From: Treponema sp.
GTDB lineage: Bacteria > Spirochaetota > Spirochaetia > Treponematales > Breznakiellaceae
Direction: 5' to 3'
Assembly (NCBI GenBank): GCA_031284105.1
Contig: JAITAN010000250.1
Location: 1 to 15,187 of the forward strand
Length of the DNA stretch: 15,187 nucleotides
Both the position numbers and the translations under genes were made by a program. Below, piece after piece: positions 6,361 through 13,077 of the stretch (position 1 is the first letter of the stretch; every line of letters starts with the position of its first letter). The notes below the pieces were generated by a model. It was not told the DNA's origin, did not search any database, and saw only the letters and a list, made by a program, of their open reading frames with translations.

Positions 6361-7248
6361 ATGAAAAGGGTAACAAGAATGAGGGGAGTACTCGCAGTCA
6401 TTCTTTCGCTGTCGGCAGCCGGAGCGGTCTTTGCTAACGGTAAAGGAGAAGCCGCCGGCTTTGATCCGCAAAAGAATATTGGGGTGGTGTCCCGTGAAGA
6501 CGGATCCGGAACGCGTGGAGCGTTTATCGAATTGTTCGGCATTGAGGCTAGAGGCGCGGACGGCAGCCGCAAAGATATGACGACAAAAGAAGCCGTTATC
6601 GCCAAACAAACCGATGTGATGATGATGAACATTGCCGGAGATACGTACGCCATCGGGTACATTTCACTCGGCTCGCTTAATGGTACGGTCAAGGCCGTCT
6701 CCATAAACGGAGCGGCCGCAAGTACCGCGAATGTGAAAAACGGTACGTATGCGATTTCAAGACCGTTTTATATCGCTACCAAAGGAGCCGTTACCGCGAC
6801 GGCAAAGGATTTCATCGACTTTATCCTCGCAGCGGAAGGGCAGGCGGTTATCGCAAAAAGCTATATTCCGGTGAACGAGGCCGCGCCGGCCTATGCGGGG
6901 AGCAAGCCTTCGGGCAAAATTGTTGTCGCAGGCTCATCTTCGGTAACGCCGGTTATGGAGAAACTTAAAGAAGCCTATCTTGCGCTGAACCCTTCCGCGG
7001 TCGTTGAAATACAGCAGAGCGACTCTTCCGCAGGCATGACGGCCGCTATGAACGGTACCTGCGACATCGGTATGTCAAGCCGCGACTTAAAGGAAAGCGA
7101 ATTGGCGCAGCTTACACCGGTAAAGATAGCCATTGACGGTATCGCGGTTATTGTGAATAAAGAAAACCCCCTAGCGAATGTAACGCAAGATGTGGTAAAA
7201 GCCATTTTCACCGGTGAAGCCACGCGATGGAATCAGGTGATCAAATGA
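6361..7248 (+). CDS. pstS: phosphate ABC transporter substrate-binding protein PstS, halves in swapped order
   Basis: A 295-residue exported protein that should bind phosphate for the PstCAB importer. The start at ATG 6361 has TGAGGAG (6348-6354); the in-frame ATG at 6328 lacks a site and would spoil the signal peptide. Signal peptide residues 1-25, probable cleavage after AVFA. Motifs in order: SREDGSGTR (44-52), AIGYISLG (97-104), SRPFY (133-137), EGQ (159-161), then GSSSVTP (191-197), SDSSAGM (220-226), DIGMSSRDL (235-243), DGIAVIV (259-265) and FTGE (283-286). In ordinary PstS proteins the second group comes first, so the chain looks circularly permuted, with the ligand-loop motifs of both lobes retained. 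It is not a truncation. Its stop overlaps the pstC start (ATGA). First gene of the pst operon. Confidence 0.88.
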   Translation: MKRVTRMRGVLAVILSLSAAGAVFANGKGEAAGFDPQKNIGVVSREDGSGTRGAFIELFGIEARGADGSRKDMTTKEAVIAKQTDVMMMNIAGDTYAIGYISLGSLNGTVKAVSINGAAASTANVKNGTYAISRPFYIATKGAVTATAKDFIDFILAAEGQAVIAKSYIPVNEAAPAYAGSKPSGKIVVAGSSSVTPVMEKLKEAYLALNPSAVVEIQQSDSSAGMTAAMNGTCDIGMSSRDLKESELAQLTPVKIAIDGIAVIVNKENPLANVTQDVVKAIFTGEATRWNQVIK

Positions 7249-8150
7249 AATATCCGCGGGAGAAACAGCGGAGCGGCGCAGCGCCCGCGGCGTCCGGCGG
7301 TCGTCAAATGAAAAAACTGGTGCAAGAGAAACTCATGCGCGCGGTATTTTTCTTATCGGCCGCGGCGTCCATACTTGCGCTTGCGCTGATCTGTTTCTTT
7401 CTGCTGGTGAACGGTCTTCCCGCAATCGGGAAGATCGGTCCCGCGGCATTTCTGCTTGGTACGGAGTGGCAGCCCTCCGACATACCGCCGGCTTTCGGCA
7501 TACTGCCGATGATTGCCGGCAGTCTCTATGTAACCGCGGGCGCCATTATCATCGGCGTTCCCATAGGTATTTTGACCGCGGTATTTCTTGCGCGGGTCTG
7601 TCCTAAAGCGCTCTATCACGCGCTAAAACCCGCGGCGGACTTGCTGGCGGGCGTTCCTTCGGTGATCTACGGGTTTTTCGGCATGGCGGCGATTGTTCCG
7701 ATTACGGGAAACAGCATAGTATCGGCATGTATACTGCTCGGCATCATGATTTTACCCACGGTTATCGTTATTTCCGAAAGCGCCATACGCGCGGTACCGC
7801 CGCAGTATTACGAAGGCGCGCTGGCGCTGGGCGCGGGACATTACCGTTCCGTTTTTGCGGTTGAACTGACCGCTGCGAAATCCGGCATACTGGCGTCCGT
7901 CGTGTTAAGCGTTGGGCGCGCGGTGGGTGAAACTATGGCCGTCATCATGGTGGCGGGTAATCAAGCGCGTATGCCCGCGTCTTTACTGAAAGGAGCGCGA
8001 ACTTTAACCGCGAACATCGTTATTGAGATGGGCTATGCAGCGGAACTGCACCGTGAGGCGCTCATCGCAACCGGCGTCGTACTGTTCGTATTCATCCTCA
8101 TAATAAATCTGAGCTTCTCCGCGCTGATAAGAAGGAAGCCTGACGGGTGA
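7245..8150 (+). CDS. pstC: phosphate ABC transporter permease PstC
   Basis: An inner-membrane subunit of the phosphate importer, 301 residues from the ATG that overlaps the pstS stop; AGGTGA at 7235-7240 serves as its ribosome binding site. An in-frame ATG at 7308 is an alternative and would remove a hydrophilic 21-residue leader. First membrane segment near residues 30-50 (FFLSAAASILALALICFFLL). The permease core follows with ITAGAII-type helices and LLAGVPSVIYGFFGM, a hallmark of PstC/PstA. The cytoplasmic EAA-type loop that contacts the ATPase is YYEGALALGAGHYRSV, followed by VGRAVGETMAVIMVAGN. Family length is about 300. Unusually, the next gene, pstA, does not follow directly: about 270 bp of repeats lie between them. 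Confidence 0.93.
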   Translation: MKYPREKQRSGAAPAASGGRQMKKLVQEKLMRAVFFLSAAASILALALICFFLLVNGLPAIGKIGPAAFLLGTEWQPSDIPPAFGILPMIAGSLYVTAGAIIIGVPIGILTAVFLARVCPKALYHALKPAADLLAGVPSVIYGFFGMAAIVPITGNSIVSACILLGIMILPTVIVISESAIRAVPPQYYEGALALGAGHYRSVFAVELTAAKSGILASVVLSVGRAVGETMAVIMVAGNQARMPASLLKGARTLTANIVIEMGYAAELHREALIATGVVLFVFILIINLSFSALIRRKPDG

Positions 8151-8161
8151 TGGTTACGGAC

Positions 8162-8228
8162 AAGGGCATAGCCCTTTTGTAATACCCCGCAGCTTAAAAC
8201 CGGGGGTGTGGGGGATTATTCCCCCACA
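8162..8228 (+). repeat. REP-like palindromic element, copy 2
   Basis: Three hairpins in a row: AAGGGC-ATA-GCCCTT (8162-8176), CCCCG/CGGGG (8185-8189 with 8201-8205), and an 8-bp perfect stem TGTGGGGG/CCCCCACA (8207-8228). The first two match the element at 1072-1125. It starts 12 bp after the pstC stop. No T-run follows, so it probably attenuates or protects mRNA ends rather than ending transcription. Confidence 0.65.
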
Positions 8229-8245
8229 TAATTCATAACACTGTT

Positions 8246-8377
8246 CGGCAATCCGCCTATTTGGTGTGAGGCAGACACACGCCTTAGTGTGAGGCAGACA
8301 CGCGCCTTAGTGTGAGGTAGACACACGCCTTAGTGTGCGGTGAACACAAACGCGCGTTGTCCATGGGCGGATTGCCG
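8246..8377. repeat. inverted-repeat-bounded block inside the pst operon
   Basis: CGGCAATCCGCC (8246-8257) is the perfect reverse complement of GGCGGATTGCCG (8366-8377). Together they bound a 132-bp block, most of which is the tandem repeat at 8264-8355. The whole could fold as a large cruciform or be a small non-autonomous mobile element. No target duplication is evident. Confidence 0.6.
8264..8355. repeat. 23-nt tandem repeat, about four units, each a hairpin
   Basis: Units at 8264-8286, 8287-8309 and 8310-8332 differ by only one or two bases; a fourth, degenerate unit follows at 8333-8355. Each unit contains GTGTG-AGGCAGA-CACAC or a close variant, a 5-bp stem with a 7-nt loop. There are no spacers between units, so it is not a CRISPR array. 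Confidence 0.8.
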
Positions 8378-8420
8378 TATAGTACGAATATTCGTGAAAA
8401 AGCGTGAAAAAGGAAGAAAA

Positions 8421-9347
8421 ATGCGGAGAATAACCCCCATTATTAGCGCGGCCGCCGGATCGACCCGGGGCGGGGTAACGGACGCGCATCGAATGAAACG
8501 TTCTGAAATGCTGCTGCGTACCGCGACATGGGCCGCGGCGGGCGTAACCGGCGGCGTACTCCTGTACCTCATCGGTTTTATACTGGTTAAAGGCGTTCCT
8601 TACATTAAACCGTCGCTGTTTATGCTGAAGTATACGAGCGACAATGTTTCCCTGACGCCTGCCCTTGTTTCTACTATTATTATAACCGCGCTGTCGCTGG
8701 CAATCGCGGTACCCGTCGGCGTTTTCGCGGCGATTTGGCTTACGGAATACGCGCCGCGGGGGAGCCGGATCGTCTCCGTCATCCGCGTAACCGCGGAAAC
8801 ATTAGCCGGTATCCCGTCCATCGTATACGGACTTTTCGGGTTGTTGTTTTTCGTTACCTTTCTCGGCTGGGGATTTTCGATCCTCGCGGGCGTGTGTACC
8901 CTATCGGTGATGATACTGCCGCTTCTGTTGCGGTCCACCGAGGAAGCGCTGCAAGCCGTACCGGACGCATGGCGTGAAGGCGCATTCGGACTCGGCGCGG
9001 GGCGGCTTCGGACCGTTTTTCGGGTCGTGCTGCCCGCAGCGGCACCGGGTATATCCGCGGGCGTCATCCTCGCAATCGGGCGTATTGTGGGGGAAACGGC
9101 CGCGTTGATCTATACGGCAGGAACCGTGGCGCAGATCCCTGAAAATCCCATGCGGTCCGCGCGCACCTTATCCGTTCACCTGTACGCCCTGTCAAGCGAA
9201 GGACTCCATACGGGCGAAGGATACGCGACCGCCGTAGTGGTACTGCTCATCGTCATACTAATAAACGCAGCGTCAGCGTCCATATCGAAGCGTCTCGGCG
9301 TAACCGTCAATGAAGAGACGGATGTAAACAATGGGGTGAACAAGTGA
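8421..9347 (+). CDS. pstA: phosphate ABC transporter permease PstA
   Basis: The second membrane subunit of the importer. The open frame extends up to 8340, but that stretch is the tandem repeat. ATG 8421 has AGGAAG (8411-8416) just upstream and gives 308 residues, close to family size. A later ATG at 8493 (MKRSEMLLRTA) is also possible. Core features: membrane segment GVTGGVLLYLIGFILV, the periplasmic KGVPYIKPSLF, TLAGIPSIVYGLFGLLFF, the EAA-type loop AWREGAFGLGAGRLRTVFRVVLPAA, and AIGRIVGETAALIYTAG. It ends in an overlap with pstB (GTGA). Its separation from pstC by repeats raises the question of whether pstA-pstB-phoU are made at the same level as pstS-pstC. Confidence 0.92.
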   Translation: MRRITPIISAAAGSTRGGVTDAHRMKRSEMLLRTATWAAAGVTGGVLLYLIGFILVKGVPYIKPSLFMLKYTSDNVSLTPALVSTIIITALSLAIAVPVGVFAAIWLTEYAPRGSRIVSVIRVTAETLAGIPSIVYGLFGLLFFVTFLGWGFSILAGVCTLSVMILPLLLRSTEEALQAVPDAWREGAFGLGAGRLRTVFRVVLPAAAPGISAGVILAIGRIVGETAALIYTAGTVAQIPENPMRSARTLSVHLYALSSEGLHTGEGYATAVVVLLIVILINAASASISKRLGVTVNEETDVNNGVNK

Positions 9348-10093
9348 ATTGTTTTGAAATTAACGGTCTGCATGTACACTACGGCGCTTTTCATGCGCTC
9401 AAAGCGATCAATATGGAGATAGAAGCCAATAAGATAACGGCGTTTATCGGTCCTTCGGGGTGCGGAAAAAGTACGCTTATCAAAACGCTCAACCGTATGA
9501 ACGATCTTATAGAGGGCTGTACGGTTTCAGGCGGCGTGCGGTTTTTCGGTAATGATATTTACGCATATCCTGACGTCAGCCTGCTGCGTAAACGGATCGG
9601 CATGGTGTTTCAAAAACCGAATCCTTTTCCCATGAGCGTGTATGACAACATAGCCTTTGGTCCGCGGACGCACGGCGTGAAATCACGGTACGAACTGGAC
9701 GGCATCGTTGAACGCGCGCTTCAGGACGCGGCCATCTGGGACGAGGTGAAGGATAGGCTGAAGAAATCGGCGCTGGGGTTGTCCGGCGGCCAGCAGCAGC
9801 GTCTTTGCATAGCGCGCGCCTTGGCGGTTTCTCCAGATGCATTGTTATTAGATGAGCCGACAAGCGCGCTTGACCCGATTTCCACCGGAAAAATTGAGGA
9901 TCTGCTGTTGACATTGCGGGAAAAGTACAGCATCGTTATTGTAACGCACAATATGCAGCAGGCCGCGCGGATCAGCGGCAGTACGGCGTTTTTTTTACTG
10001 GGCGAGGTCATCGAACAAGGCGAGACCGAGCGGCTATTTGCGATGCCTTCGGATAAGCGCACCGAGGACTATATTACAGGGAGGTTTGGATAA
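9344..10093 (+). CDS. pstB: phosphate ABC transporter ATPase PstB
   Basis: A 249-residue ATP-binding subunit that powers phosphate import at the inner face of the membrane. All ABC motifs are intact: Walker A GPSGCGKST (36-44), Q-loop Gln90 within FQKPNPFP, signature LSGGQQQR (146-153), Walker B ALLLDEP with catalytic Glu171, and the switch His202 in THNMQQ. The KPNPFPMS segment and the overall length are typical of PstB rather than other ABC ATPases. Translation starts at GTG 9344, overlapping the pstA stop by 4 nt, with GGGGTGA (9334-9340 region) as the ribosome binding site. The next gene, phoU, overlaps its stop by 1 nt. Confidence 0.96.
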   Translation: MNCFEINGLHVHYGAFHALKAINMEIEANKITAFIGPSGCGKSTLIKTLNRMNDLIEGCTVSGGVRFFGNDIYAYPDVSLLRKRIGMVFQKPNPFPMSVYDNIAFGPRTHGVKSRYELDGIVERALQDAAIWDEVKDRLKKSALGLSGGQQQRLCIARALAVSPDALLLDEPTSALDPISTGKIEDLLLTLREKYSIVIVTHNMQQAARISGSTAFFLLGEVIEQGETERLFAMPSDKRTEDYITGRFG

Positions 10094-10749
10094 TGCGGGG
10101 ACGTTTTGAAGAGCAGCTTTTGGATCTGCACAACAATATGATTGAAATGGGGGCGCTGATTGAGCGGGCTATTTTCAAGGCTACGAAAGCCCTGATGCGG
10201 CAAGACCCGGAGGAGGCGCGGGCGGTTATTGAAAACGACGACGCCATCAATGAGATGGAACGCGAAATTGAATCTAAATGTCTGAAATTGATTCTCATGC
10301 AGCAGCCCGTAGCGCGGGACTTGGGGCAAGTTTCTGCGGCGCTGAAAATGATCACCGACATGGAGCGCATCGGCGACCATGCCGCGGATATTTCGGATCT
10401 GTGCGTGTATCTTGCCAATCAGGAGTATAGTACCCGACTGGAACATATCCCGCAGATGGCGGAAGCCGCAGGTAAAATGGTTACGGAAAGCATAGACGCG
10501 TTTGTAAAAAAGGATTTGGAACTGGCGCAATCGGTCATTGTCCGAGATGATACGGTAGACGCTCTGTTTGCAACCGTGAAAAAAGATTTAATCGCATTAG
10601 TACACGAGGATACGCAATACGGCGAACAAGCCTTTGATCTGCTGCAAATAGCGAAATACTACGAGCGTATCGGCGATCATGCGGTCAATATCGCCGAATG
10701 GGTGATTTTTTCCATAACGGGCATACACAAGGATAAACGGGTGTTGTAG
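10093..10749 (+). CDS. phoU: phosphate signalling regulator PhoU
   Basis: A 218-residue, all-helical cytoplasmic protein that in other bacteria links the Pst transporter to phosphate-sensing histidine kinase signalling and restrains uptake. It carries both copies of the PhoU metal-binding motif, ERIGDHAADI (91-100) and ERIGDHAVNI (191-200), spaced exactly 100 residues, one in each three-helix half. Length fits the family. ATG 10093 overlaps the pstB stop (TAATG), so translation is coupled. It is the last gene of the operon. No phoR or phoB homologue lies in this window, so its signalling partner must be elsewhere or absent. Confidence 0.95.
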   Translation: MRGRFEEQLLDLHNNMIEMGALIERAIFKATKALMRQDPEEARAVIENDDAINEMEREIESKCLKLILMQQPVARDLGQVSAALKMITDMERIGDHAADISDLCVYLANQEYSTRLEHIPQMAEAAGKMVTESIDAFVKKDLELAQSVIVRDDTVDALFATVKKDLIALVHEDTQYGEQAFDLLQIAKYYERIGDHAVNIAEWVIFSITGIHKDKRVL

Positions 10750-11405
10750 GTTTTTGAAAAAAGAGCAATCGGACCCATAGGACGCAGCGGAGTTTAGGGT
10801 TTATACAAAAAGACGCTTCCAATCCATACGAGAAACGGGAGAGGGGCTTTTGCGGACGAAGGCTCTATAATAAGAGCCGGCGCGATACCGGAGACTTTTG
10901 TATGGTTTATGAAAAACAAGATGCTGGGGATGAGGGACAAGGCGTTCTTACGGAAGCGGGGTACCGGAGAGGGTGAAGGATTATCTGAAGAACATCTGTC
11001 GGATGGAGGATAGCCGGCATTGCAGTATGGAATACGCCCAAGTTTGCATATCCGCTTGCGGGTCTGACGCGGCTAAAGCGCATCGGGCTACGAAAACCGT
11101 AGTCCGGCCGCGGCCTTTGCGCGGTTTTCTCCGCCGTATTTCGGCAGGCATGATAGATGCGGCGTGGCAATAATCCTATGCCGCGGCGGCCCGGCGGCAG
11201 CGGTTATGCCGCCTCCCTTGGGCCGTGCGTTTCAAGGAATTGCGGCGGCCGCGGGAATGGCGGCGCAGGGGCTGCCGGGACCGGGGAGCGGCGCGCTTAA
11301 GGCCGCCGCACAACGGGCAGGCGTTCCCGTCCGCGCTCCTTTATGGAGGGCGGCTAGGTTTGGGACCGGTTCGTTATTCTTTCTTTTGTTTGACGTTCCC
11401 GTTCC
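10750..11405. other. GC-rich stretch without a convincing gene
   Basis: About 650 bp between phoU and the minus-strand gene. Open frames here lack ribosome binding sites and have repetitive, low-complexity translations. Two hairpins are visible: GGCTCT-ATAATA-AGAGCC (10861-10878) and a 9-bp stem with one G-T pair (11084-11092 with 11098-11106). The second half is dense in GCGGC-type triplets. It may be a decayed gene, or hold an unrecognised small RNA. No terminator after phoU was found. Confidence 0.5.
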
Positions 11406-12203
11406 CTAACGCCCGAATGCCTTATCCGCCTGTTTGGTAAACCAGCCTAAAACGGCTTCCGCTCTGTTGGTGAAGGACCGCCCGATACGGTTCTTCATAC
11501 CCGGTATGGCGATGGCTTTTGCAAAAGACGCCGCGTAGATGAGCAGATATTCTTCTGCGTCAATCACGGCAACCGCCGAACGTAACTTGTTCTTGCCTAT
11601 GGCGGGCACAATACCGGCGGACATGACGGTGAGGTTCCGCTGAATAAGCGTCAGCGAGGTTTCGGATACGAAATAATCGTATTGATAGACGTTATCTCCG
11701 AAGGTTAAATCTTTCTGTCGCGCATACACGGTCAGCGGCGCGGGCGGATCCGAACAGATCGGATCTTTTACCGGCGTTCTGTTTGCAGGATCGTCTATCA
11801 CCTGCGAGAGTTCGTAAAATGTACGCATACTTTTTCGGCTTGCCGAATAGTACTGTAGCCCTTTAAGCGTGCTGAGGGCAAGTATATTATTGTAAAGCGC
11901 TATCTTTTCCGCGTGCGTCCACGAAGCGCGGCCTGCCGGTTTTTTATACAAGTGGAGGCTTTCGGTAAGAATCGTGGGCTCGAGTTCTTTGATAATACCG
12001 GCGGTTAGCTGTTGCACCTGCGCGTTACGGGGCAACAATTCCGGCGCGTCCGCGTCTTCGGCAAGCTGCGTAATGGACTTGCCCGTGAGTAATACCGTTT
12101 TCTGCTCCGGGGTGATGAGGGCGTCCAATGCGTCTGAAAAAACACGCTGAACAAAAGATACGCCTAACAACGCGATATATGTATACAAAAACACGTGTTT
12201 CAT
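11406..12203 (-). CDS. exported protein of unknown function (spirochaete family, possibly DUF6675)
   Basis: A 265-residue protein with a probable signal peptide (MKHVFLYTYIALLGVSFVQRVFS, cleavage likely near residue 23) and no other strong membrane segment, so probably periplasmic. Visible features: a helical N-terminal part with the acidic ITQLAEDADAPELLP, then HAEKIALYNNILALSTLKGLQYYSASRKSMRTFYE, and a beta-rich C-terminal half (YVYDYFVSETSLTLIQRNL-type strands). The segment around LKGLQYYSASRKSM recalls a spirochaete family I remember as DUF6675, but this is from memory and uncertain. It is a lone gene on the opposite strand to its neighbours. No good ribosome binding site precedes the ATG, although the signal peptide makes that start the most sensible one. 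No enzyme motif was seen. Confidence 0.68.
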   Translation of the reverse strand: MKHVFLYTYIALLGVSFVQRVFSDALDALITPEQKTVLLTGKSITQLAEDADAPELLPRNAQVQQLTAGIIKELEPTILTESLHLYKKPAGRASWTHAEKIALYNNILALSTLKGLQYYSASRKSMRTFYELSQVIDDPANRTPVKDPICSDPPAPLTVYARQKDLTFGDNVYQYDYFVSETSLTLIQRNLTVMSAGIVPAIGKNKLRSAVAVIDAEEYLLIYAASFAKAIAIPGMKNRIGRSFTNRAEAVLGWFTKQADKAFGR

Positions 12204-12331
12204 ATCATTAGAGACAATGGAAAGGGGAAATAGTTACAAGATGGGGCGGAAAATCAATGCCGCGAAGCATGTGGTTGTTCCTATTGGGGATAGAAACGGG
12301 GGTTATCCGAAGGGATCATAACACATCCCTC

Positions 12332-12360
12332 TTGACATTAGTTCTCCATTTTTATAAAAT
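12332..12360 (+). promoter_or_regulatory. promoter of the tRNA gene
   Basis: A perfect TTGACA (12332-12337) and TAAAAT (12355-12360) are separated by 17 bp. Transcription would start near 12367, about 5 nt before the mature tRNA. Confidence 0.75.
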
Positions 12361-12371
12361 ACAAACAATCT

Positions 12372-12445
<74 letters not shown>

Positions 12446-12523
12446 AAATCCGAATACCGTAACAGATGATTAACTTTTCAAGTTTGTGCTTTTGGAAAAG
12501 AGCGGTGTTACCGGAGAAAAGAG

Positions 12524-12564
12524 AAAAAGCCGGCTAATCGCTTGTTCGGCGGCCGGCTTTTTTT
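12524..12564 (+). terminator. rho-independent terminator after the tRNA
   Basis: GCCGGC (12529-12534) pairs with GCCGGC (12552-12557), flanked by five A before and seven T after, so the stem extends by A-T pairs. The A-run also makes it a possible terminator in the reverse direction. It lies about 80 bp after the tRNA. Confidence 0.8.
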
Positions 12565-12632
12565 ACAAGAGATACATTTTCTTCAAATTTTCCAAATTTT
12601 CTAAAACGGCTTGCAGAAATCTTTCGTAACGG

Positions 12633-12648
12633 CACCGGTAGCTTGCAA
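12633..12648. repeat. solitary copy of the 14950-15044 repeat motif
   Basis: CACCGGTAGCTTGCAA matches the core of the 21-bp units on the other side of the chemoreceptor gene (compare 14992-15004). Degenerate flanking sequence, including ACGGCTTGCA at 12606-12615, suggests a decayed second unit. Confidence 0.55.
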
Positions 12649-12667
12649 TTTGATTGCATAAAAAATG

Positions 12668-12742
12668 GTTTAATCCCCCGCATACGCAACGCTTCAAGGT
12701 GAAACCTTCAATAGTCCGTCGCTCTGTTCCGGGGGATTTTTT
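12668..12742 (+). repeat. REP-like element, copy 3 (partial)
   Basis: GGTTTAATCCCCCGC followed, after a 49-nt insert, by CCGGGGGATTTTTT. The outer parts match copy 1 (1088-1125) closely, and AATCCCCCG (12672-12680) pairs perfectly with CGGGGGATT (12730-12738). The first small hairpin of the family is missing. The T-run makes it a terminator candidate. The insert contains AAGGT-GAA-ACCTT. Confidence 0.55.
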
Positions 12743-12782
12743 GTCCCCTTTACGCATCGCCCTTTTTAACAGGTACAGTCCG

Positions 12783-13019
12783 CTAGAGCGCGTTCACACA
12801 ACGGAAGGAGAGGCGCATACGGGACAGATGGATAGAAGCGGTAAAGATGCGGTCGAGCTTGTCATAGCGGCTGCGCATTGCTCGAAACGCCTTGAGCGGC
12901 CGGAAAAAGCGTTCCCTGTCATACTCCTTCGGCGGTACGACCGGATTAACCCCCAACGCTCCGATAAGTTCCATACTTATGGTACCCGCATTTTCCTCTT
13001 TTACTTTTAGTGCGAACAC
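12783..13019 (-). pseudogene. IS5-family transposase remnant
   Basis: The frame reads LIGALGVNPVVPPKEYDRE and then RFFRPLKAFRAMRSRYDKLDRIFTASIHL, the C-terminal part of IS5-type DDE transposases, where RFF-RLK-FR--ATRYDKLA is characteristic. In intact relatives a stretch of about ten residues, including the last catalytic Glu region, lies between EYDRE and RFF; it is missing here. Everything N-terminal is also gone. The stop codon TAG falls in the CTAG flanking the element. The open frame is preserved, but this cannot be an active transposase. Confidence 0.72.
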
Positions 13020-13026
13020 GCCCTAG
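12783..13026 (-). mobile_element. internally deleted IS5-family element with CTAG target duplication
   Basis: A 236-bp element (12787-13022) with imperfect terminal inverted repeats: AGCGCGTTCACA on the left and, reverse-complemented, GGCGTGTTCGCA on the right (9 of 12 match). CTAG stands directly outside both ends (12783-12786 and 13023-13026), fitting the short YTAR-type target duplications known for parts of the IS5 family. It contains only the 3' end of a transposase, so it could move only with help from a full copy. Confidence 0.72.
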
Positions 13027-13046
13027 CACTTATTATATCTTTGTAG

Positions 13047-13052
13047 TATAAT
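13047..13052 (+). promoter_or_regulatory. -10 box of the chemoreceptor gene
   Basis: A perfect TATAAT, 25 bp before the start codon. The -35 region (about 13024-13029, TAGCAC) is poor and overlaps the CTAG at the end of the IS5-like remnant. Insertion there may have replaced an older promoter. Confidence 0.4.
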
Positions 13053-13077
13053 AACAAATTCGTTTAGGAGGACCTTG

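Noticed and set aside
8264..8355. Possible CRISPR array
   Set aside because: Units are directly adjacent with no unique spacers, and there are no cas genes.
8340..8420. Upstream extension of pstA
   Set aside because: The extension translates tandem repeat DNA, has no ribosome binding site, and would add a non-family N-terminus; ATG 8421 fits better.
10902..10976. 24-residue ORF with GGAG 8 nt before its ATG
   Set aside because: Too short and unlike any known small protein; one weak ribosome binding site in a GC-rich region is not enough.
11164..11409. Open frame of 81 codons with an Ala/Gly/Pro-rich translation
   Set aside because: Composition reflects GCGGC repeats, there is no ribosome binding site, and another frame is open over the same bases.
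12162..12168. GCCTAAC, identical to the attC R'' box
   Set aside because: Isolated 7-mer inside the minus-strand gene; no partner box and no foldable interior.
12654..13010. Plus-strand open frame of 118 codons
   Set aside because: It runs across a REP-like element and antisense to the transposase remnant; no ribosome binding site.
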